Assembly (NCBI GenBank): GCA_023387295.1
Contig: JAEWIG010000054.1
Location: 1-44,511, forward strand
Length of the DNA: 44,511 bases
DNA from: Bacillota bacterium
GTDB lineage: Bacteria; Bacillota; Bacilli; Bacillales; Cytobacillaceae
Direction of reading: 5' to 3'
Shown here: one piece after another, positions 17,750-26,289 of the stretch
Position numbering within the stretch: position 1 is the stretch's first letter
How the letters are laid out: the number at the start of each line of letters is the position of its first letter
Made by a program: the position numbers and the translations under genes
Notes under the pieces: generated by a model
What the model saw: only the letters and a program-made list of their open reading frames with translations
Told to the model about the DNA's origin: nothing
Databases searched by the model: none

Positions 17750-20689
17750 TTACAATCTTCTATTTTTTCGAGCACACTCCGTACATACACCAGTATTAAC
17801 TTTATTAATCCCGCCATAACTATTAAAATAATCTACCAATTTTATACCATCACACTCTTTACATTTAACCCAACGTTGTCCACTAGAATCAATGATACAT
17901 TGTTGTTGCTGAGTGAACTGGTCTTTCACTTCATTATAACACCTTCTCAGATGTTCTTCTTTGGCCAATTGTCGCTCTCGTTTCTTTTGTTCTTGTGCAT
18001 CTTGCTCTTCTCGAATTTTTTCTTCTATCTCTTTCTTAATATCCATTTGTCTATTAATTTCTATTCCAAAGCGTTCACGGTATTCTATTTCCTGCTCATT
18101 CAAAATCACTGGTGCACTACTAATTATGTAGTTACCAGCTTTATCACTTGATAATACTTGTCTTTCAATAGGTACTATCTCATCGACAAAAGTTGTTTGC
18201 TTTTTATCATTTGTAAGAACATATAATTTATTTTTAGCTCTTGTCATTGCTACATAAAACAGTCTACGTTCCTCCCGATACTTATCCATAGCACCAGCCG
18301 AATCATGAATAGTGTTTATATTAACAGATGGGAATACACCATCATATACATCCATTATATAAACTGTATCATATTCTAATCCCTTACTTGAATGAACTGT
18401 GGATAAAATAATAGTAGCATTTTTTGACGTAGCATTTTTTTCTATCATTTTAGGTAGTTGTTCCAACCGTTTTAAAAATGCAAGTTGTTTTGGCTCTTGT
18501 TCTGCTAATATACGTAATAATTCAATTTTACTTTCATCCATAGAATTCTTTTGTAGGTACTGTCCATAACCTTCAGAACAAATATAATTAATTGCAGAAA
18601 TAGAATTCTTTCCTTTTAACCTATTTAAAAAAATTTCAAAATCTTCAGCCTTATCTAATAAACTCGGCCAACGTTCTAGTTGCTTTTTCAAAGCATCTGT
18701 TACAGAAATCCGATTCCAACGGCTATTTTTACATGTCCACTCTGCTGTTTTTTTATTAAAACCATATCCACATTTATAATATATCTTCATAAAAGACTCT
18801 GTATCAAAAGGATCTATAGCAAGCTTCATAAAAGCTTTGATATCATCAACTATTTTATAAGTAAAAAAATTTGTTTTTATTTGTAATACTTTAAATTGAA
18901 TTTGATTGCGAATTAATAAATCCATTAAAGGAATCGCAAGATCATTATCACGATATAAAATTGCTGTTTTCTCCTTGTTGTTATAAGCGACATCTAACAA
19001 ATACTTATACTGTTCATAACGATTGGAGAAAGAAACTCTTTCCACTGACTCTCCATGACCTCGATTTGCAACCATCGTCTTCTTATTACGCTTTAAATCA
19101 TTTTCAATAAATTTCTGTGCTGTATTAACTATTTCTTCCGTAGAACGATAGTTACACTCCATCATTAGTACAAATGGATTCCTATATTTGTTTTTGAAAT
19201 TGAGCAATGCCTTTGGATAAGCACCACGAAATCCATAAATACTTTGATCCTCATCTCCAACCATAAAGATATTGTTATTTCCAGTAAGCATATGGATTAT
19301 CTTATGTTGAATTTTAGACGTATCCTGTGCTTCATCAACACAGATATACTTATACTGATTTTGAAATTCGTGAAGTATATCAGGATGTTTCAACAGTATT
19401 TGATGGGCATATACCATTTGATCATCAAAATCCATAACTTTCTTCTGTCTCAAAGTTTCTTTATATATCTGAAATATTCTCGCAACATTTGGAACAGATG
19501 TATCTAACATAGTAATTTCATCGTTATTCAACATCATATTTTTTATGTAACCAATTGCAACCTCTGTTTCAATCACATCGCTTTCTGTTGGATATTCATC
19601 ATTCACTTGTTTATAAATATTTTTGATAATTTTTGTTCTTTCCTTATTATCAAGCTGATTAAATGGATTACGTGAATACCGGTAGATAATACTGTTACTG
19701 ATACTATTGATAGTCCTAAACTGAACTCTATTTGCAAGTTCTGGACCAAATAGGCTTGAGAAGCGTTTTTTCATATCTTCCGCTGCTGCTGTTGTATAGG
19801 TCATTGCCAAGATGTTATCTGGTGAAATCCCTTTACAAATAATCATGTATCCAAGTCTTACTACAAGCACTGTAGTTTTCCCACTCCCCGGAACTGCAAG
19901 CAACAGATTTGCTCCCTCTACTGCTTGTACCGCTCGTTCCTGTTGCTTATTTAGTGTAATCCAAAATTTCTCAGCAAACATTTTATACATTTGATTTTCG
20001 TAGATATCTTCACGATCCGGGCCTTCACAAATTCCATTTACCAGTCCTAGATACTGCATAAATTCTTCTTTACTAAATCTTTTCGATGTTTTAAATCTTT
20101 CAAATCCTTCGGGTGAAACGTCAACTATCTTCGCAAGACAATCTTCCTCATTATCACGTATCTGAAAAAATAATTCAACCTGCCCACCCAGAAAATCAAA
20201 GTTATTAAATGTTTTTCGTGGATGTGTCCACTGATAAGATCTACCCTCTTCTCCATCTGTACGTATTAGTTGCCCATTCATATATGCATCAATCTGATCA
20301 AATACCCAGATTACTTTGTAACCCAGTGATTGATAAAAATTATTTCGATTATTAAACTGTGTAATAGATAAGGAACTATGTTGAAACTCAACGACTGTCC
20401 GACCAATCAATATATCTGCACGATGTCTTGTTTCCCCCCAATTAAGAATTACTTCCTGATTATTTTTAGGAAATCTACTTTGCCATTCGAAATGCCATGC
20501 TGACATATCATATTCTCGTTCCCAACTATCAGTACATAAATAGGATGGTTGATGTGAAAAATGATGTTGACGTACCTCACCTTTTCTTTGTATTAAGGGT
20601 GCTCCACAAGATGGGCAGTAATAGTCACGCTTGGTGATTGTATCATCAATAAATATTCTATTGTGATTTTCATCTAATGCTATTAACAT
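17750..20689 (-). CDS. CoiA-like nuclease / UvrD helicase fusion
   Basis: 979 residues. The N-terminus resembles the competence protein CoiA: a zinc-binding start CPSCG...QHHFSH (25-46), an aromatic block AWHFEWQ near 64-70, and the restriction-endonuclease-fold motif RHRAD (88-92) ... EFQHS (101-105), giving D92 and E101-x-Q103 as likely catalytic residues. A complete SF1A helicase follows: Walker A AVPGSGKTT (265-273), Walker B VDEAQD, motif III GDEDQSIYGFRG, motif V STVHSSKGLEYD and motif VI YVAMTRAKN. A long coiled coil (about 890-935) leads to a C-terminal Zn-ribbon with CxxC pairs (CKEC, CTEC). The protein could resect or cleave DNA as it unwinds. It begins after GGAGG. The combination suggests a defence or DNA-processing role, but I know no characterised homologue. 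Confidence 0.88.
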   Translation of the reverse strand: MLIALDENHNRIFIDDTITKRDYYCPSCGAPLIQRKGEVRQHHFSHQPSYLCTDSWEREYDMSAWHFEWQSRFPKNNQEVILNWGETRHRADILIGRTVVEFQHSSLSITQFNNRNNFYQSLGYKVIWVFDQIDAYMNGQLIRTDGEEGRSYQWTHPRKTFNNFDFLGGQVELFFQIRDNEEDCLAKIVDVSPEGFERFKTSKRFSKEEFMQYLGLVNGICEGPDREDIYENQMYKMFAEKFWITLNKQQERAVQAVEGANLLLAVPGSGKTTVLVVRLGYMIICKGISPDNILAMTYTTAAAEDMKKRFSSLFGPELANRVQFRTINSISNSIIYRYSRNPFNQLDNKERTKIIKNIYKQVNDEYPTESDVIETEVAIGYIKNMMLNNDEITMLDTSVPNVARIFQIYKETLRQKKVMDFDDQMVYAHQILLKHPDILHEFQNQYKYICVDEAQDTSKIQHKIIHMLTGNNNIFMVGDEDQSIYGFRGAYPKALLNFKNKYRNPFVLMMECNYRSTEEIVNTAQKFIENDLKRNKKTMVANRGHGESVERVSFSNRYEQYKYLLDVAYNNKEKTAILYRDNDLAIPLMDLLIRNQIQFKVLQIKTNFFTYKIVDDIKAFMKLAIDPFDTESFMKIYYKCGYGFNKKTAEWTCKNSRWNRISVTDALKKQLERWPSLLDKAEDFEIFLNRLKGKNSISAINYICSEGYGQYLQKNSMDESKIELLRILAEQEPKQLAFLKRLEQLPKMIEKNATSKNATIILSTVHSSKGLEYDTVYIMDVYDGVFPSVNINTIHDSAGAMDKYREERRLFYVAMTRAKNKLYVLTNDKKQTTFVDEIVPIERQVLSSDKAGNYIISSAPVILNEQEIEYRERFGIEINRQMDIKKEIEEKIREEQDAQEQKKRERQLAKEEHLRRCYNEVKDQFTQQQQCIIDSSGQRWVKCKECDGIKLVDYFNSYGGINKVNTGVCTECARKNRRL

Positions 20690-20765
20690 TTAGTACCTCC
20701 ATAAAAAGCAAAATCTAATCGTCGTAAAATATAATTCTCATATTTATTTGTATGATTTTCATCAA

Positions 20766-21371
20766 TTATCGTTCAATATCTATATTAAATAAGGGTAGGA
20801 GTTCCCCTATCGCTCTATCTTCTAAATAAAATCGATTTGCCGATTCTAAATCACTATCCAACATTACATAGGACAACCCAACATTATGTAAAATTAAGTT
20901 TCTACTATCAGCTTCTTCTAAAAACATTCTTTCAATACGGTCTCTCATCTGATTACTACTGGTTTTTCTATTATCAGAAAGCGCATTTTTACCCATACTT
21001 AATCCTCGTTTTGTTTTCAATTGAAGATGTAGACCTAATCTATTCTTTAGGCTATCTGCTGTCTTTCCAACATACAGAGGTATATTCCCATTTACTTGAA
21101 TTTGTTGAATCCATTCATCGGTAAACTCAATTTCAACAATTCTTCCATTTGGCCCTTTAAAACTAATAACTCGATTCACCTTATTATTCATAAAATCACT
21201 TAATGTTCCCGTCCACCAAAAAATATAAACACCCCCTGAATTAGGTATTATATTTGGTTTCAATCTGTAATCACCATTAGATAGATGATCGACAATATCT
21301 AAAAGATTCTTATGTTTAAGTTCCGTAAGGCATCTCATTCCATCATTAATAGTAGCTATATCTAGTTTCAA
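20766..21371 (-). CDS. GIY-YIG nuclease-domain protein
   Basis: 201 residues from a TTG start at 21371, chosen because GGGAGG lies 8 bases upstream; an ATG at 21395 would precede that site. The GIY-YIG signature is complete: GGVYIFWW, then PLYVGKTADSLKNRLGLHL with the conserved Arg, and a C-terminal FYLEDRAIGELLPLFN block carrying the metal-binding Glu and the P-x-x-N ending. GIY-YIG domains make metal-dependent DNA cuts in homing nucleases, restriction enzymes and repair proteins. The N-terminal 60 residues match nothing I recognise. It is transcribed just before the CoiA-UvrD gene (76 bp apart), suggesting a shared transcript, and has a plausible promoter of its own. Target unknown. Confidence 0.85.
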   Translation of the reverse strand: MKLDIATINDGMRCLTELKHKNLLDIVDHLSNGDYRLKPNIIPNSGGVYIFWWTGTLSDFMNNKVNRVISFKGPNGRIVEIEFTDEWIQQIQVNGNIPLYVGKTADSLKNRLGLHLQLKTKRGLSMGKNALSDNRKTSSNQMRDRIERMFLEEADSRNLILHNVGLSYVMLDSDLESANRFYLEDRAIGELLPLFNIDIER

Positions 21372-21412
21372 CTTGATTACCTCCCTTGTGTACAATTGTA
21401 TTTCTAATCAAT

Positions 21413-21465
21413 ATTATACTAATAAACGCTTGTTAATACCATATTTTTCATGTAACATCATGTTA
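21413..21465 (-). promoter_or_regulatory. Likely promoter and small palindrome upstream of the GIY-YIG gene
   Basis: A TATAAT -10 lies on the minus strand at 21418-21413, about 40 bases before the TTG start; no good -35 is visible. A perfect 13-bp palindrome TAACAT-c-ATGTTA (21453-21465) sits where a -35 or activator site would be and could bind a regulator. No clear intrinsic terminator separates this site from the end of the relaxase gene at 21553. Confidence 0.4.
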
Positions 21466-21552
21466 TTTCTACATAAAAATATGTTTAGTGCTATTCAATT
21501 TTGCGTTCTATTCCATTCCATAAGCTTCACTGTACTCGTATCCATAGAGGAG

Positions 21553-22941
21553 TTATCTATTAATTTTTTCAGTTATATACTTTTTATCTGTCACTATTAA
21601 GGTCTTAACATTTGCCTTAATAACTCCGATTTCTTTACTTTCTTGCTTCAAACTTTTATGTTTATTATAAACGTTACTCTTTTCTTCTCCTAGCTTTGTA
21701 TACTCCTCCCTTAATTCCTTCACCTTCGGTATATTCTTTCCTACCTCCACAATTTTCTCTTTAGCCGCCTTATGCAATAACAGTTCCTCCACATGTTCCT
21801 CATAAAACTCCTTATTAAACCCAGACTCCCGATACTCCAGATAAACCTCCCTAGTCTTTGCATAATTTACAATATGCTTCTGCAACTCCCTATTCTCCTT
21901 CATCTCTTTCTCAATCTCCTTAAGCCTACCAGACACCTCATGAAACTCTCGATTCACTTCCTGTACCTTCTCCTCCAACTCTTCCAAACTAGTAATATGA
22001 TTCTCCTCCAGATAATTTAATGTCTTAGCCATCTGCTTTAGATTAAACACCTTCGCCCATCTCTCATATCCAGGTCCCTTACCCGCCTGTAATTTTGCCT
22101 GAATATCTACGATCAGATTAACCTTCTTCTCAACCCTAACACATTTCTTACCAGTCCTTTTAATGCTCTTTTCTCCACAAATTATGGCCCTAATATCTTC
22201 TTCACTAAACCCATCCCGTAATGATCGTAACCGAATGAATTTCTTCTGCTCTGCATCCTTAAACGAAACATACTTTCCTCGTTTCACTTCATACCCATTC
22301 AGCTCCATCCGATATAAAAACTCGTCAAAATCTTTTAGTCTACTTTTTAATACCTCTTCTATCACATACCGCAACTTCTCCGAATAACTAACTGTCTTCT
22401 TATCTCCCAACCACTTCCCATAATGCTTACTACTCTGCTTTGGATTCTCAATTATCGATAACCCATTTTCCAAACAAATAATATCCGATACTCTCCTTAC
22501 TGCCTTCCCAGAACCTAAAAAATCTCTGAACTTTTTAGTACAGTTCAGAGATGTAGAATTAAATATAATATGATTATGTATGTGTGCCTTATCCACATGT
22601 GTTGCTACAATAAATGCATGATTTCCTTTTGTAAATCGCATGGCAAGTTCATATCCCACCTTATTCGCTAGCTCAGGGGTAACTTCCCCTGGCTTAAAGG
22701 ATTGTCGTATTTGATAAGCAATCACGTTATTTTCCTGTTCACGGCCAGTAATATGGGTGTATTGTCGTTTGGATAGGAGGAATTCTGACTGCACTGTCTT
22801 TGGATCACACGCATAGGAACTAATGTATTTTCCCTCCGATGTCTTATCTGGATTTTTTGCATACTCCGTCCGATCCTCAATACAAGAAGCAATGGATTTC
22901 CCTTTGTTTTGATGCATTGCAATAAAACGTGTGGTTGCCAC
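21553..22941 (-). CDS. MobP-type relaxase of the ICE
   Basis: 462 residues from a GTG start at 22941, preceded by GGAGGGATTTGT. The N-terminal half is a relaxase/mobilisation nuclease domain: opening MATTRFIAMHQNKGKS, the IDRTEYAKNP-like block, a central YELAMRF helix and the metal-binding triad HIHNHIIFNSTS, then CLENGLSII and a KHYGKW block. The C-terminal 180 residues are long charged helices, probably coiled coil. The enzyme nicks oriT and stays bound to the 5' end of the transferred strand, delivering it to VirD4. MobC lies two genes upstream. It is the last gene of the conjugation block; downstream genes are cargo. Shorter than some Tn1549-type relaxases but complete, with a normal stop codon. 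Confidence 0.93.
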   Translation of the reverse strand: MATTRFIAMHQNKGKSIASCIEDRTEYAKNPDKTSEGKYISSYACDPKTVQSEFLLSKRQYTHITGREQENNVIAYQIRQSFKPGEVTPELANKVGYELAMRFTKGNHAFIVATHVDKAHIHNHIIFNSTSLNCTKKFRDFLGSGKAVRRVSDIICLENGLSIIENPKQSSKHYGKWLGDKKTVSYSEKLRYVIEEVLKSRLKDFDEFLYRMELNGYEVKRGKYVSFKDAEQKKFIRLRSLRDGFSEEDIRAIICGEKSIKRTGKKCVRVEKKVNLIVDIQAKLQAGKGPGYERWAKVFNLKQMAKTLNYLEENHITSLEELEEKVQEVNREFHEVSGRLKEIEKEMKENRELQKHIVNYAKTREVYLEYRESGFNKEFYEEHVEELLLHKAAKEKIVEVGKNIPKVKELREEYTKLGEEKSNVYNKHKSLKQESKEIGVIKANVKTLIVTDKKYITEKINR

Positions 22942-22970
22942 ACAAATCCCTCCTATCCTATTATAATTTC

Positions 22971-23255
22971 TTAGATTAACCGTATCCGTTCCCTTATTCC
23001 ATCAACCACTCCAATCAACCAACTTGCTACCATTGGGATACCATATGGGCTGATCAGAAAAGCTAGAAACATCATTTTAAAACCTTCGCCCGTTTCTCCA
23101 AAGAATAGCATTGTTAACAATGCGACTGTAAAGATTACAAACGATATTATCGACAACAACATCGTCCAAAAAAGACACACAAACTTACATGGTAGTAGCA
23201 ATAAAGTCAATGCAAGTGACACTGGAAATAAGATGATTTTTAATATGATTCGCAT
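22971..23255 (-). CDS. CD1845-type small membrane protein
   Basis: 94 residues from the ATG at 23255, six bases after GGAGG; upstream in-frame ATGs lack a ribosome site. Two or three strongly hydrophobic segments (about residues 4-25, 28-52 and 60-82) and the sequence FLAFLISPYGIPMVASWLIG are typical of the CD1845 family that travels between mobC and the relaxase gene in Tn1549-type elements. No catalytic motif. Probably an inner-membrane accessory of DNA transfer; function unknown. Confidence 0.8.
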   Translation of the reverse strand: MRIILKIILFPVSLALTLLLLPCKFVCLFWTMLLSIISFVIFTVALLTMLFFGETGEGFKMMFLAFLISPYGIPMVASWLIGVVDGIRERIRLI

Positions 23256-23324
23256 AGACATCCTCCACGTTAAACTTCTTTTCTTCAACCTATCAGATCT
23301 AAATTTCGTTGTCAATGATATGAA

Positions 23325-23660
23325 TTATATGGCTGCTAATCGTTTTATAATCTCATTGGCTGCATCCCATAGTTTATCAAAGTGCTGTTGTAAATACACT
23401 AAATCCCCTTTATATATGTTTCCTGTCTCATGTGCTTTTTTTGTTATCTGATTTAAATTGTTGCTCGTATACCGAAGTAGAGAAGTTAATTCTCGAAGAT
23501 CCATTAGGTCTAATTGTATGACATACCCATCAATAGCCATCTTCCGAAGATATGCTCCCATATTCTTCGTTCCTGCTTGTTGCATACGTTCTAAAATCAG
23601 TTTTTGTTCTTTCTCTGATACCATAAAATGTAGCTGAATATCACGTTTTCGATGTACCAT
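23325..23660 (-). CDS. mobC: MobC-type relaxosome accessory protein
   Basis: 111 residues from the ATG at 23660, which follows AAGGAGAGG; the frame opens earlier but without a ribosome site. The start RKRDIQLHFMVSEKEQKLI is a ribbon-helix-helix opening, followed by NMGAYLRKMAIDGYV and the helical LLRYTSNNLNQITKKAHETG, all characteristic of MobC. MobC binds near oriT and helps the relaxase open the strands. It lies between TTRAP and the CD1845-type gene in the mobilisation cluster. Confidence 0.9.
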   Translation of the reverse strand: MVHRKRDIQLHFMVSEKEQKLILERMQQAGTKNMGAYLRKMAIDGYVIQLDLMDLRELTSLLRYTSNNLNQITKKAHETGNIYKGDLVYLQQHFDKLWDAANEIIKRLAAI

Positions 23661-23697
23661 TACACCTCTCCTTACTCGGTAACTACGCCTCATTTCA

Positions 23698-23907
23698 TTA
23701 AAAGTCTGGATAAAGATCTAGTGATAAAAACTCCTCCTCTGTCATAGCCTTTAATTTTACAATGGTTGTATTCGTTAACTTTCTTAATTCCACTTCATCC
23801 TCTTTTAGATACTCTTTCATTTCATTAAGGTTCTGAATTGCTTCCTTCTTTGTGTATGCTGCATAGATGCATATCAAATTTCCTTCTTCAAAGGTGAATT
23901 GGCTCAT
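23698..23907 (-). CDS. Transposon-transfer assisting protein (TTRAP family)
   Basis: 69 residues from the ATG at 23907, preceded by GGGAGGAAAG. The sequence FTFEEGNLICIY, followed by LNEMKEYL and ending in AMTEEEFLSLDLYPDF, matches the small TTRAP family found in Firmicutes conjugative transposons. Its start lies inside the end of the ArdC-like gene (20-base overlap), so it is translationally coupled. Its biochemical role is not known. Confidence 0.87.
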   Translation of the reverse strand: MSQFTFEEGNLICIYAAYTKKEAIQNLNEMKEYLKEDEVELRKLTNTTIVKLKAMTEEEFLSLDLYPDF

Positions 23908-25696
23908 TTTCTTTCCTCCCAGCGATGAGTTCGATCGACTTCTTGGGTGTTTGCACATTAACAGAGGGTTGTAGTTTTTCACGAATTGATTTCTTCTTTT
24001 CCTTTTGTTCTATGTCATCCTTTTTCATTTGCTCCTGCATCAGAAGAGTTTGACTTTGCTCTATACTAACTTCCATTACCGTCATTGTTGGTAAGTTATT
24101 AATGATTCCATTCAGATTGTTATCGTTTTGCTCTACACTATCTTCCAAATTAAAAAGCGGATTAATCTTTGCATGGAATCCTAAAAGTTTCTGAAAACCA
24201 ATGCTATCTACGTAATAATACGATACAACTTTATGCTCTTGTAAAGCAATGATATCACTTACTGATAAACAATGTCCTGTAAACTCTTTTGGGGGATTGA
24301 AATTAAATTGTTGGTAAATGGCATGTAGTCGCTCATTCGTTGTTGCCTCATCATGAAAGATTCCTTCATATACTTCATGATAATTCATCTCATCTACTTG
24401 CAGCCCCATCTCTTCTAATCGTTCCAAAGACTCAAATCGATAGTTTCGTAAATTCTCTTCTCGATTTAACTGTAAGATCCGATAAGAATCTGCCCTACTA
24501 ATTATCTCATTCGCTGTTTCCATATCTTCTAATAGTTTATAATTCACTTCTTCCATTCGTTCTGGAGACAGTTCATGGAATGCTAGTATTTCCTCTCTAG
24601 CTTCAAGAATCGTAAGAGATGGATCATCTAATTGGCCACCATCTAGTTCATGTTTGCTTTCCTTTTCAAAAAATGTATAATCATATCCATCATCTGATTG
24701 TTGAATTTGCAAATAGATAATGTCATCTAGAACATATAATGCCTCCCTTTGATCCATCATTTCCTTTTGCATTTCAACTAAATAGGTATCCACCTCGGTA
24801 ATAAGCTGATTCGCTGTTTGATTAATTAGTTCTAACGATGCTTTCAATTCTAGCAGTTCCTTATCCTTACTCCATGAAGCAATATAACCAAAACTATTTT
24901 CATTAGTTTCAATGCCATAGTAGGCACATACGGTATAAGAAACACTTTCCGCTTCTACTTCCTTGGTTCGTTGATTCTTTATTAACACTTTTATTTGCTC
25001 ATGGTCCAACGTCTGAGCTGGTTCCAAATTTTTATTATGCAATAGGGAGTGTGCAATCTCATGAATCGTAGCAGAGATTGTTTGAACCTCACTCATCCCA
25101 CTTCGAATTGCAATTCTTTGTTCAAGCGGACTAAAGTAACCATCCGTACTAGCTTTCATTTCTTCAAATGCAATGGGAACTGGAGATGTTCTCCTTAATG
25201 CCTCTATTAATTTGGGATAATTATAGACATTCCCCTCTAAGCTAGACACTAACTCAGGCAGAGGTTTTCCTTCTGTTTGACTAACATCAAAAACGGTCAC
25301 TGGTTTAAACATCGGGATTTTTAATTCTACTTCTTCGGTCAAAACTTTTCCTGTGATATCTTTTATTGGCATTCTTGTTACTGGATCTAGTTTTTCTATA
25401 TCCTTCTTCGTCTTGTAAGGCGTAGGTGCGATAATCTTGATTCCTTTCTCTCCTTTTCTAACATGCCGTTCAAACTCTTCTTGCCATCTCTGAAATCCAG
25501 CAACAAGCGTTGCATTGGGATTTTGTAAGAAAATCAGGATAGTATTATTCAGCGAATACCTTGGAAACCTTGACATGGTTCTTAGATACTGTTTGTATTT
25601 TTCACTTTCAAATAACTCCTGGATTCCTTTTTCTATTCCATCGGTGATTGCTTTTAAATGTTCCTTTTGTGACTGTCTCCTCTCTTCCAACTTCAT
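23888..25696 (-). CDS. ArdC-like anti-restriction protein with metallopeptidase and YodL-like regions
   Basis: 602 residues. The N-terminus is an ArdC-type single-strand-DNA-binding domain (about 10-100, with FPRYSLNNTILIFLQNP and AGFQRWQEEFERHVRKGEKGIKI quoted as two separate blocks). It is followed by an ImmA/IrrE-like zinc peptidase region with HEIAHSLLH (212-220) and a downstream EAESVSY helix holding the third ligand. The C-terminal part contains a YodL-like segment (about 315-360) and lower-complexity helices. ArdC binds incoming single-stranded DNA and protects it from restriction during establishment (family knowledge). It starts after GAGGTGA. The promoter is probably upstream of DUF5688 or in the 430-bp gap before it. 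Confidence 0.85.
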   Translation of the reverse strand: MKLEERRQSQKEHLKAITDGIEKGIQELFESEKYKQYLRTMSRFPRYSLNNTILIFLQNPNATLVAGFQRWQEEFERHVRKGEKGIKIIAPTPYKTKKDIEKLDPVTRMPIKDITGKVLTEEVELKIPMFKPVTVFDVSQTEGKPLPELVSSLEGNVYNYPKLIEALRRTSPVPIAFEEMKASTDGYFSPLEQRIAIRSGMSEVQTISATIHEIAHSLLHNKNLEPAQTLDHEQIKVLIKNQRTKEVEAESVSYTVCAYYGIETNENSFGYIASWSKDKELLELKASLELINQTANQLITEVDTYLVEMQKEMMDQREALYVLDDIIYLQIQQSDDGYDYTFFEKESKHELDGGQLDDPSLTILEAREEILAFHELSPERMEEVNYKLLEDMETANEIISRADSYRILQLNREENLRNYRFESLERLEEMGLQVDEMNYHEVYEGIFHDEATTNERLHAIYQQFNFNPPKEFTGHCLSVSDIIALQEHKVVSYYYVDSIGFQKLLGFHAKINPLFNLEDSVEQNDNNLNGIINNLPTMTVMEVSIEQSQTLLMQEQMKKDDIEQKEKKKSIREKLQPSVNVQTPKKSIELIAGRKENEPIHL

Positions 25697-25860
25697 TCAC
25701 CTCTTTTTCATGAGTCATGAATCTCTTACCTCTAGGTTCATTGACTAAAAATGTTATTACTTTCTTTTCTTATTTTTTATTCCTGTTCACAATCCTCTAA
25801 TTGCATACCAAATGTTACTTCACATTAATATTATTCTGATTGAATGCTAATACTTTCTTC

Positions 25861-26289
25861 TTAGCTATTAACAACCAATCCTAAGGTTTGAGTCATAACA
25901 CGACCAATGTTTAATGTTAACGATGGCAAAGGGGAAATAGTTGCATTGATTCCTGCCAAGCATAAGCTTTGCCCTACATAACGCAGATAAGTGCAGACCA
26001 ACATAGTCTGCACCCTCTCTTAATGAAGTAACACCTTAATGATTTGTAACTCTTCCTTGAGATTACTTCCGACTGTGAACCTCCATTTAAAAGGTCCAAT
26101 CAGAAGGTCCTCATATTTCATTTTACGTATCTTTCGTTATAGACCTCTGCATTTTCTAATTAAACCAAATGCCCATAACACCAACTTACCAAGTAACCAT
26201 TTACATATAAATAACCTTTCGGTTAGTTGCCCCAAATACCTCTGCAATTGATTTTCTCTGCAATAATTAAGCGTATACACCTCACCATC
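25861..26289 (-). other. Gene-free gap with hairpins and three same-frame mini-ORFs
   Basis: No established gene lies between the ArdC-like and DUF5688 genes. On the minus strand one reading frame holds three consecutive short ORFs: 26280-26137 (GTG start, 47 residues, hydrophobic WLLGKLVLWAFGLI), 26121-26020 (33 residues, MKYEDLLIGPFKWRF) and 26004-25861 (47 residues). All are in the same phase and separated only by single stop codons. Another frame over 26019-25860 is also open. The RNA could fold into several stems, including GTAA(T)CTC/GAGTTAC near 26070-26050 and the perfect hairpin at 25991-26013. Either a decayed gene or a structured leader/non-coding RNA fits; I cannot decide. The part 25697-25860 shows nothing. 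Confidence 0.35.
25991..26013. other. Perfect 8-bp hairpin in the ArdC upstream region
   Basis: GTGCAGAC (25991-25998) and GTCTGCAC (26006-26013) are perfect inverted repeats around a 7-base loop. There is no U-tract on either side, so it is not an intrinsic terminator. It could be part of a structured leader, a protein-binding site or an oriT component. Confidence 0.5.

Noticed and set aside
17583..17819. Plus-strand 78-codon ORF and the minus-strand extension of the HEPN-like gene back to 17703
   Set aside because: Both run through the GC-rich inverted repeats and lack ribosome sites; the AGGAGAG before 17592 fixes the true start.
22722..22943. 73-codon minus-strand ORF overlapping the relaxase start
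   Set aside because: It is out of frame with the relaxase, whose GTG start, ribosome site and catalytic motifs are all in the other frame.
26039..26251. Plus-strand 70-codon ORF in the gap before the ArdC-like gene
   Set aside because: No ribosome site, low-complexity composition, and opposite to all neighbouring genes; it is a shadow of the minus-strand frames.
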